From the NCBI GenBank assembly GCA_964344765.1, contig CAYFOM010000054.1, positions 1 to 22,983 on the forward strand: 22,983 nt of DNA, in the 5' to 3' direction. Shown piece after piece: positions 6,744 to 13,734 of the stretch. A model generated the notes under the pieces. It saw only the letters and a list, made by a program, of their open reading frames with translations. It had not been told where the DNA came from and made no database searches. A program made the position numbers and the translations under genes. The stretch's first letter is position 1; every line of letters begins with the position of its first letter. The stretch comes from JACNIZ01 sp964344765. Lineage in GTDB: Bacteria; Planctomycetota; UBA1135.

Positions 6744-8251
6744 GTTTGCTTAGCACCCTCGACAATCGCCTCAACCCGGTGTTGGTCAAAGAAGTGCGCC
6801 AAGCGGTGCGCGGTCGCTTTTTCCGTTTCAGCTTCTTGCTGATGCTGATCGTCTCGAGTGTGGTGTCGGCATTGATGTTGACCACCATCAACAATAGCTC
6901 GTTTCGCGAAAGCGACTCCGGCCCGCAGTACTTCTTCGGCATGCTTCTGGTCTTTGCGGCAACGTCGATGGTGTTGGTGCCGCTGCATGCCAACCGCGCG
7001 ATGGCCGGCGAACGCGATGACCGCACCTTTGACGCCTTATTGATTAGCGGGCTCAAACCGGCGCAAATCGTGCAGGGCAAATGGCTGGCTTCAGGCTTAT
7101 TGCTGCTACTCTTCACCAGCACCGCCTCGCCGTTTTTGATCGTTGGCTTCACCCTTTTCGGCCTCGACATCCTGACCGGATTACTGCTGATCATATTCAC
7201 GTGCTGCTGGGCAATGACGCTCAGCTTGCTCGGCATTCTTATTGCTTGCGCATTCAAAAACAAAGCTATTCAATCCATCGCGCTTGCCTTTAATGCGCTG
7301 CTTTGTGTTTGGGCGGTGATCATGTGGAGCATATTCAGCGGCTTCAACTTGTTTTCGCCATTTGGAACCATTCCGTTGCGCGATTTGCTGTTGACCGCCG
7401 GAGTCGTTTTTGTCGGCGCGAATCTGCTGAATCTTTGGGGTTACGGTTTAACCATCTCGCTGATCACTCATCCCGAAGAAAATCGACTGCTGAGGGTACG
7501 CATTGCCAATTTGCTGCTGGCCGCATTTAGCGTCGTCGTTGCCTTCATGGTTTGGGTGCTATCCGGTGATTCCGAAGCCGTCGCCGCGGTGGTGATGATC
7601 TCATACTTCGTGCTGCTGGCATTCAACATCCCGCTGCTAACCGAATCCGATCACCTCGGAGTGCGCTGCCGCCACCAAATCGGCAAAGGCCGCTGGCGAC
7701 GTCCGCTTGCTTGGCTCTTCCTGCCCGGCGGAACCACCGGCGCGCGATTGTTTTTGTTGCAGTTATTGATCGTTTCCATCCCATTGCTGGTTCCGCATAC
7801 GCCGGGGATCAGCGGATTAGGCGGCGGTACGTTACGCATTAACAACGATGGCATTTCTGCCTGCATAGCTGCTCTGGTTGTGATCCCATTCATCGCCCTG
7901 CTGCCGGGTGCGATTGCATCCAAGCCCGAATGCTCCATCGCTCGCCGTCATGCAATGCGAGTCCTGATCCCAACGCTGTTGCCGTTGATTGCGCTATTCA
8001 GCTTGGTTCTCGGCGTCCTCGGCGACGATCGCAGCATGGCCAACGGCGAAACTGTGATCAACCCGATTTGGTTCATCGGTCACAACTGGAACAGCATGCG
8101 CGTCGAAGAAGGCTTCATCCTTTGGGGTGCGCTGGCCGTCCTGGTTTTGGTGATGCACGTCAGTCGCTCATCGGCGTACATGAGCCAACTGCGCCGCTAC
8201 CGCCCCAAACTCGGCAAGTCCAAACCTGAATCCGAAGCACAAACAGATTGA
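6740..8251 (+). CDS. ABC-2 type transporter permease
   Basis: 503 residues, strongly hydrophobic with roughly ten to twelve predicted membrane helices. The cytoplasmic N-terminus LNPVLVKEVRQAVRGRFF is characteristic of ABC-2 permeases ('NPvl.kElr...R.r') that precede the first helix. There is an early soluble loop around residues 50-75 and then helices almost continuously to about 475. The tail is hydrophilic. It forms the transporter with the ATPase encoded immediately upstream (ATGA overlap, GGAGGG at 6725-6730). Transporters of this type are often in clusters with MoxR/VWA genes, but what they move is not known. The stop overlaps the TTG start of the DUF58 gene. Confidence 0.88.
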   Translation: MSLLSTLDNRLNPVLVKEVRQAVRGRFFRFSFLLMLIVSSVVSALMLTTINNSSFRESDSGPQYFFGMLLVFAATSMVLVPLHANRAMAGERDDRTFDALLISGLKPAQIVQGKWLASGLLLLLFTSTASPFLIVGFTLFGLDILTGLLLIIFTCCWAMTLSLLGILIACAFKNKAIQSIALAFNALLCVWAVIMWSIFSGFNLFSPFGTIPLRDLLLTAGVVFVGANLLNLWGYGLTISLITHPEENRLLRVRIANLLLAAFSVVVAFMVWVLSGDSEAVAAVVMISYFVLLAFNIPLLTESDHLGVRCRHQIGKGRWRRPLAWLFLPGGTTGARLFLLQLLIVSIPLLVPHTPGISGLGGGTLRINNDGISACIAALVVIPFIALLPGAIASKPECSIARRHAMRVLIPTLLPLIALFSLVLGVLGDDRSMANGETVINPIWFIGHNWNSMRVEEGFILWGALAVLVLVMHVSRSSAYMSQLRRYRPKLGKSKPESEAQTD

Positions 8252-9093
8252 GTGCCGCTGATAACGCATTCGAGTTAGGCAGTGCTTTCACCCTGCTCGC
8301 CCACGCCCGACCCGAATCGGGGCCGGCCGGGCAGCGCTTCGGCAAGAGCACCGGCTCGTCGCTGGAGTTTCAGGAATTCCGCGACTACCAAGCCGGCGAC
8401 GATTTGCGTCACGTCGATTGGCGTGCTTATGCGCGCACTGAAACCTTGACCACGCGGCTTTACCGCGAAGAGGTTGCGGCAACGATGGAGTTGCTGCTCG
8501 ACGGCAGTAAGTCGATGGACTTGACCTCGGCCAAAGGAATGACCAGCCGAGGACTGGCGGCGTTTATCGCCGGGGCGGCTAGCGGCGAATCCTTGTTCAA
8601 AGCCACCTTGCTCGGCGACCAACCGCTGCCGTTGCCGATCGACGCTTTGCGCCAGGCAGATGCCGAGCACTTGCCGTTTGATGCATCGTCACCGCTGATT
8701 CAAACGCCGTTGACCGGCTTGCTCAAAGCCGGCAGCGTGCGCGTGGTGATCAGCGATTTTTTGTTCCCGCATGACGCGCGCACCTTGGTGCAAAAACTGG
8801 CGGCGCGCTGCAGCACGTTCATCGTCATCCAAGTGCTGGATCCAAGCGAATGGAAACCCGATGCCCGCGGCTCGCTGCGCTTGAATGAAATCGAAACCGG
8901 CGAGTGGCGAGATATCTCCTTTGATGATCGCGCCTGCGAGCAATACCGTCGCCGTCTGCGACGTTTGTGCGACTCGCTGCAAAGTGAAGCGCGGCGCAGC
9001 GGCGGTGCTTACTTGCGGGTGTTGGCGCGCGAAGACATCGTCGATGTGGTTTATGAAGATTTAATTCCAACCGGGATGGTCGAACCGCGATGA
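8248..9093 (+). CDS. DUF58 family protein (VWA-like, MoxR partner)
   Basis: 281 residues without membrane segments, presumably at the cytoplasmic face of the membrane. The family signature is clear: SSLEFQEFRDYQAGDDLRHVDWRAYARTETL at about 37-67, then LYREEV and a VWA-type strand with MIDAS motif DGSKS (85-89). DUF58 proteins are almost always encoded with a MoxR ATPase and are regarded as its partners. The start is TTG at 8248, overlapping the permease stop as TTGA. No good Shine-Dalgarno precedes it, so translation probably depends on coupling with the permease. This start gives the normal N-terminus and the usual family length. The stop overlaps the next start (ATGA). Confidence 0.9.
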   Translation: MSAADNAFELGSAFTLLAHARPESGPAGQRFGKSTGSSLEFQEFRDYQAGDDLRHVDWRAYARTETLTTRLYREEVAATMELLLDGSKSMDLTSAKGMTSRGLAAFIAGAASGESLFKATLLGDQPLPLPIDALRQADAEHLPFDASSPLIQTPLTGLLKAGSVRVVISDFLFPHDARTLVQKLAARCSTFIVIQVLDPSEWKPDARGSLRLNEIETGEWRDISFDDRACEQYRRRLRRLCDSLQSEARRSGGAYLRVLAREDIVDVVYEDLIPTGMVEPR

Positions 9094-10889
9094 ACTGGTT
9101 CACTAACCCAATCGGCTTATTCGCTTTTGCGGCACTGCCCGCGGTTTTGGCACTGCACCTGTTCCTCCGTCGCCATCAAAACTTAGCAGTCAGCTCGCTG
9201 TTCTTATGGCTGAGCCCTGAAGCGCGCGAAGCCTCCGGCCGCCGACGCCAACCGCTGCGTCGCACGCCGTCCTTCTGGTTGGAAATGGCCGCCGCCTTAG
9301 TTGCCGCGCTATTCCTTTCCGGCTTCAACCCGCTCGCCAACGCCGACGCCACCCACCTCATCGTCGTGCTCGACGATTCGGCATCCATGAGCGCCGACGG
9401 CGTTTCGTCGCGCTTAAACGAACGGCTCGAATCTGAATTTGAACGCCTCGGCCGACGCACCCGCGTCACTCTGATCCGCAGCGGCGTGCGCCCCACTTTG
9501 CTTTGCGGTCCCGGCGCACTGATTCCGGAAGCGCGCGAAGCCTTGCAGCTGTGGCAGCCGTCCGCCCCCGGCCACGACATTCGGCCGGCGATTAGCTTGG
9601 CGCGTGAATTGGCTTTGGGCAGCGAAATTTGGTTCTTTACCGACCGCGACCCAAGTGACGGCATGAACCTCGGCGACGAGGTGCGCACCATTTCCTTTGG
9701 CGCCGCGTTGCAAAATGCCGCGCTGATCGACGTACGCCGTGACAGCGGAGATCTTGGGTACGGCGAACAGGCTGACGCCGATGACATCGTGCATTGCACC
9801 GTGCGTTTGTACGGCGAAGCGCCGCTGGCCAATCAATTGCAGATTCTGATCGGCGACGAAGTGATGCTGGCGCGCCAGTTCACGTTGGAGCCCGGCAAAG
9901 ACCTCAACTTCAACTTCCCGCTGCCTAGCGGAACCCCGGCGGTGCGTCTGCAACTGCAACCCGATGCAATTGAAGTCGACAACACGGTCACGCTTTATCC
10001 CAACCCCGACCGCACCGTCGCCATCGGCCATCAATTAGACGAAGGTCTGGCCGAGCAACTGCGCCTCGCCGATTTCGCCGACGCCTTCCCCGCGGTGCGC
10101 ACCACGCCGAATCTCGAACAAGCGCATTTGGTCATCGCTCATGACCCCGCACCGCAACCGGCGTGGTCGTTGGTGTTGCCTCACGACACCGCAACCGGCA
10201 GCGGCGACGACGCCGAAGCCTTCCTACAAGGCTTCTTGCCCGAAAAACGTCACCGCCTGCTTCGCGGCATGACCTTCGAAGGATTGTTATGGACGCGAGC
10301 ACGCAGCTTCCAGCCCAGTGGACTGCCGCTGCTTTCGGTCGGCGAACAAGCCTTAATCGCAGAAAGCCATCTAGGGCGCGCATCGGTGTTCATGATGAAC
10401 CTGCTACCGATGCGGTCGACGCTGACGCAAACGCCGGACTGGCCGATTTTGATCTCCAACCTAATCGAGCTGCGCCGCGACGCGCTGGAAGGTCCGCGCG
10501 ACGTCAACCTTGTTGCCGGCCAAGCCTTCGAATATTTGCGCCAAGGCCGCGGCCGCTTCACGTTGAGCAGTAGCGCATTCAGCGAAAAAACTTTCGATTC
10601 CGATGGCAATTTGCGCATTGAGGATTTGCCACCCGCCGCTGATTATCAGCTGAGCTTGGTCGAAGGCGAACAGCAAAAGCCGTTGGTGTACTTTGCAGTG
10701 AACTTCATGGATCCGGCCGAATCGGATCTGGGCGATGCAGTGAGCAACGAGCTGAGCCCGGCGGTGGGCGAAACCGAACTCGCGCAGCAAGATTACGCCG
10801 AATCGCCGATGGGCCGTATCTTGCTGTTGTTGCTGACCGCGCTGCTGCTTGCCGATTGGCTTTACCTCGGACGCAGGAGCTCGCGATGA
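9090..10889 (+). CDS. BatA-like membrane protein with VWA domain
   Basis: 599 residues. Residues 1-79 form the BatA N-terminal region: one helix at about 7-26, the loop LRRHQNLAVSSLFLWLSP, a basic stretch and a second helix at about 64-79. A VWA domain follows directly, with a complete MIDAS DDSAS (95-99) and the later strand IWFFTDRD. A long beta-rich region comes next, and a single C-terminal helix at about 575-594 (ILLLLLTALLLADWLYLG). By analogy with BatA/BatB-type proteins the VWA domain would lie between membrane helices and bind a divalent metal ion. It overlaps DUF58 by ATGA. Its own stop overlaps the start of a 12-codon ORF, not the start of the next large gene. Confidence 0.85.
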   Translation: MNWFTNPIGLFAFAALPAVLALHLFLRRHQNLAVSSLFLWLSPEAREASGRRRQPLRRTPSFWLEMAAALVAALFLSGFNPLANADATHLIVVLDDSASMSADGVSSRLNERLESEFERLGRRTRVTLIRSGVRPTLLCGPGALIPEAREALQLWQPSAPGHDIRPAISLARELALGSEIWFFTDRDPSDGMNLGDEVRTISFGAALQNAALIDVRRDSGDLGYGEQADADDIVHCTVRLYGEAPLANQLQILIGDEVMLARQFTLEPGKDLNFNFPLPSGTPAVRLQLQPDAIEVDNTVTLYPNPDRTVAIGHQLDEGLAEQLRLADFADAFPAVRTTPNLEQAHLVIAHDPAPQPAWSLVLPHDTATGSGDDAEAFLQGFLPEKRHRLLRGMTFEGLLWTRARSFQPSGLPLLSVGEQALIAESHLGRASVFMMNLLPMRSTLTQTPDWPILISNLIELRRDALEGPRDVNLVAGQAFEYLRQGRGRFTLSSSAFSEKTFDSDGNLRIEDLPPAADYQLSLVEGEQQKPLVYFAVNFMDPAESDLGDAVSNELSPAVGETELAQQDYAESPMGRILLLLLTALLLADWLYLGRRSSR

Positions 10890-10924
10890 ATGCTGCCACC
10901 GATAAGCGGAGGTGTGGTCGATGA
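10886..10924 (+). CDS. 12-codon bridging ORF (possible translational relay)
   Basis: ATG at 10886 overlaps the stop of the BatA-like gene (ATGA), is preceded by AGGAG at 10875-10879 with six bases between, encodes MNAATDKRRCGR and ends in TGA at 10922-10924, which overlaps the ATG of the next large gene (again ATGA). It therefore extends the chain of overlapping junctions across a gap that would otherwise be 31 bases. It could be a relay for ribosomes, the remnant of a deleted gene, or chance. Confidence 0.35.
   Translation: MNAATDKRRCGR
10908..10912 (+). promoter_or_regulatory. Shine-Dalgarno deciding the start at 10921
   Basis: GGAGG ends eight bases before ATG 10921. A GTG at 10912 would open the same frame three codons earlier, but it overlaps this Shine-Dalgarno, so ATG 10921 is the better start. 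Confidence 0.8.
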
Positions 10925-13704
10925 GCTTGCTCTACCCCGAGTTGCTGCTGCTCGCCGTTCCCGTCGCTTTTGCGCTGTGGAAGAGCACGCCGGAGTTCGG
11001 CTTGCGCTTGGTATTGCGCGTGCTCACCGCCACCGCATTGCTGCTTGCATTGGCCGGCCCGCACGGCGGCGGTTCGGTGTCCGGACGCGACCTAGTCGTC
11101 GTCATCGACCGTTCGCGATCGATGCCGGCCGGCGGTCAAGCGTCGGTAGCCGAGATTATCAAACTGGCCGGCGAAGAAATGCAAAGCGGCGATCGCATGG
11201 CGGTGCTGACCTTTGCCGCCGATCACGCGATCGAGCAAGCGCCGAGCGCGTCGGCACGATTGGAAGGTTACGCCACAACCCTCGACGTCGACGGTACCAA
11301 TATGACCGCGGCGCTGGATCAAGCACTGGCGTTGATCCCGGAGAACCGACCCGGCTCGATCCTGCTTTACTCCGACGGCGAATTTCACGGCACCGCCCCC
11401 GATAGCGTTGCCCGACGTGCGGCGGCGCGCGGCATTCAAATCGATGTGCGCAGCGCGCGCCAAAGCACCGCGGTGGATGTCGCGGTGGATGAAATCGAAT
11501 TGCCGAGCAGCGTGGAAGTTGGCGAGCCGTTCCAATTTGCCGCTTGGGTGCGTTCCGATCGAGCAGTCGAAGCCAAGTACACGTTGTTGCGTGGCGAAAC
11601 CGTGATCAACCGCGGCACGCGCAAGTTGCGTAGCGGTTTAAATCAGCTTTTATTCCGCGACCTCGGCCAAGCCGCCGGGCTGGCGCGTTACCGCTTGCGA
11701 TTAGAGGTCGACGAAGACCGCGTGCTTGCAAATAACGTCGGCTTGGGCGTGATGCGGGTGGAAGGCAATCGTCCGCTGTTGGTGATTAACTCGGATGGCG
11801 GAAGTGGTCGGCTGGCTACCGCGCTGCAAGGTGCCGGAATGAAGGTGCAAGTTGTTGCCGCAGCCAATTTGCCGACCCACGATCCGGCTTGGCTGGAGAA
11901 CTTCCGCGGCATAGTGTTGGAAAACGTGCCGGCGTCGGATCTAGGCGCGATGCTTCCCGCCATCGCCAACCAAGTGCGCGATTTGGGCACCGGCTTAGTG
12001 ATGACCGGCGGTCGGGCCAGTTTTGGATTGGGCGGCTATTACCAATCGCGGCTGGATCCGCTGCTGCCGGTGTCGATGGAAATGCGCGTCGAGCACCGCA
12101 AAGCCGGATTGGCGCTGGCCTTTGTGCTCGACCGATCCGGCTCGATGGGCGCGGCCGTCGGCGACGGCTTGACCAAAATGGATTTGGCCAACGCCGGCAC
12201 CATGTCGGCGATTCAACTACTCAGCCGATTGGATGAAGTCACTGTCATCGCAGTCGATTCGGAACCGCACATGATCGTGCCGTTGACCCAAGTCGACGAC
12301 CCGGCTGAATTCACCCAACGCGTGTCCGGCATTCAATCGGGCGGCGGCGGCATTTACACCTACAACGGTTTAAAAGCCGCGGCCGATGAACTCGCCGGCA
12401 CGTCGCGCACCAACCGCCACATCGTGCTGTTCGCCGACGCCGCCGACGCCGAGCAACCGCATGAATACGTCAAGTTGTTGGCAGACTTGACGACGAATAA
12501 AAACACCACCGTTTCAGTGGTTGCGCTGGGCGATGGCGGCGACTCCGATGCCGCCTTCCTGCGCGACGTCGCCAGTCGCGGCGGCGGCGAGATTTACTTC
12601 TCGCAAGACCCGGTGGAACTGCCGCGCTTGTTCGCCCAGGACACGTTGCTTGCCGCACGCTCCTCGTTCATCGACATCGCAACGGCGACCGAATCCACGC
12701 CCGGCTTGCACGCCATCACCAACTTGGCGACCGGTCCATGGCGCAACCTCCCGGGATACAACCTTTGCTATTTGCGCCCCGGCGCTTCGCAAGGCGCGCG
12801 CACCACCGACGAATACGGTGCGCCGGTCATCGCCACCATGCAAGCGGGCTTGGGCCGAACCGCCGCATTCACCGGACAAGTCAGCGGCGACTATCAAGTT
12901 GCCGCCGCCGATTGGCCCGAGGTTGCAAACATGCTCGTCACGATGACGCGTTGGGTATCGGCACAGTCGTCGGCGCAGCAATACTTCACCAGCGTCGAAC
13001 GCGAAGGCCGCGAAGCCGTGGTTTCCATCGACGTCGACCGCAGCGCCGGTGATGCACCGGTTGGCGCGCTGACTGCACGCATGGTTGCACCCGATGGAAC
13101 GCGCACCGAAATCGATTTGATTCCGGTTTCCGCCGACCGCTTTGAAGCGCGCGTGCCGATCGGCATGGAAGGTGTTTATCGTTTTGCCGCAGCCACCGAT
13201 CAAGGCGAAATGCTGATGATGGATCCGCTGGCCATCCCCTACTCACCGGAATTTGAACCGCGTTTGCAACGTGATAGCGGCGAAGCAGTGTTGGGTCGAA
13301 TTGCGCGCTTGTCCGGCGGTAAGTTGAACCCGCCGATCAGCGAATTGATGCGCGGCAATCGCAAAGGCAAAGCGATGAAGCCGTGGGCGCCCTGGTTTGG
13401 CCTGGCCGCGTTGCTGTTGTTCTTATCCGAAATCGCGTGGCGGCGTTTGTTTGAAGGAAGCGTAAAGCGGCCAAGTTGGCTCCATCGTCGCAAGTCTGCT
13501 CCGGCGGCAGCTTCTGCGCCGGGCGATGCCGCCACTGATCGACTCGCCGGCGTATTGGGACGTCGTAACCAAGGCAAGCCCGAACAGCAGCCCGCCAAAA
13601 AACCTGAACGGCCAAAAGAGCCTGAAGAAGCGAAGCCGTCGGCAGATTTGGGCGACGTTTTGAGCGGCGCCAAACGGCGCGCATCACGGCGGACGAAGAA
13701 CTAA
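10921..13704 (+). CDS. Large membrane protein with two VWA domains and a GATase-like domain
   Basis: 927 residues. N-terminal hydrophobic segments at about 5-20 and 29-46 lead into a first VWA domain with MIDAS DRSRS (63-67), the conserved Thr in DGTNMT and the strand ILLYSDGE. A beta-rich linker follows. At about 280-380 lies a class-I glutamine-amidotransferase-like domain (NRPLLVINSDGG to GTGLVMTGGRASFGLGGY) with no visible catalytic Cys. A second VWA domain has MIDAS DRSGS (404-408) and IVLFADAADAE. After another beta-rich region come a membrane helix (about 822-842) and a Lys/Pro/Glu-rich, probably disordered basic tail. This VWA-GATase-VWA order is known in MoxR-type clusters. It is presumably the main extracytoplasmic partner of the complex. 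Translation may be coupled through the 12-codon ORF. Confidence 0.85.
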   Translation: MSLLYPELLLLAVPVAFALWKSTPEFGLRLVLRVLTATALLLALAGPHGGGSVSGRDLVVVIDRSRSMPAGGQASVAEIIKLAGEEMQSGDRMAVLTFAADHAIEQAPSASARLEGYATTLDVDGTNMTAALDQALALIPENRPGSILLYSDGEFHGTAPDSVARRAAARGIQIDVRSARQSTAVDVAVDEIELPSSVEVGEPFQFAAWVRSDRAVEAKYTLLRGETVINRGTRKLRSGLNQLLFRDLGQAAGLARYRLRLEVDEDRVLANNVGLGVMRVEGNRPLLVINSDGGSGRLATALQGAGMKVQVVAAANLPTHDPAWLENFRGIVLENVPASDLGAMLPAIANQVRDLGTGLVMTGGRASFGLGGYYQSRLDPLLPVSMEMRVEHRKAGLALAFVLDRSGSMGAAVGDGLTKMDLANAGTMSAIQLLSRLDEVTVIAVDSEPHMIVPLTQVDDPAEFTQRVSGIQSGGGGIYTYNGLKAAADELAGTSRTNRHIVLFADAADAEQPHEYVKLLADLTTNKNTTVSVVALGDGGDSDAAFLRDVASRGGGEIYFSQDPVELPRLFAQDTLLAARSSFIDIATATESTPGLHAITNLATGPWRNLPGYNLCYLRPGASQGARTTDEYGAPVIATMQAGLGRTAAFTGQVSGDYQVAAADWPEVANMLVTMTRWVSAQSSAQQYFTSVEREGREAVVSIDVDRSAGDAPVGALTARMVAPDGTRTEIDLIPVSADRFEARVPIGMEGVYRFAAATDQGEMLMMDPLAIPYSPEFEPRLQRDSGEAVLGRIARLSGGKLNPPISELMRGNRKGKAMKPWAPWFGLAALLLFLSEIAWRRLFEGSVKRPSWLHRRKSAPAAASAPGDAATDRLAGVLGRRNQGKPEQQPAKKPERPKEPEEAKPSADLGDVLSGAKRRASRRTKN

Positions 13705-13734
13705 TCTGCTGGTAGACTTGGAGGTCTGCTTCTT

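Noticed and set aside
10890..11405. 171-codon ORF overlapping the start of the twin-VWA gene
   Set aside because: Arg-rich shadow in another frame of a gene with clear VWA motifs; no Shine-Dalgarno or family likeness.
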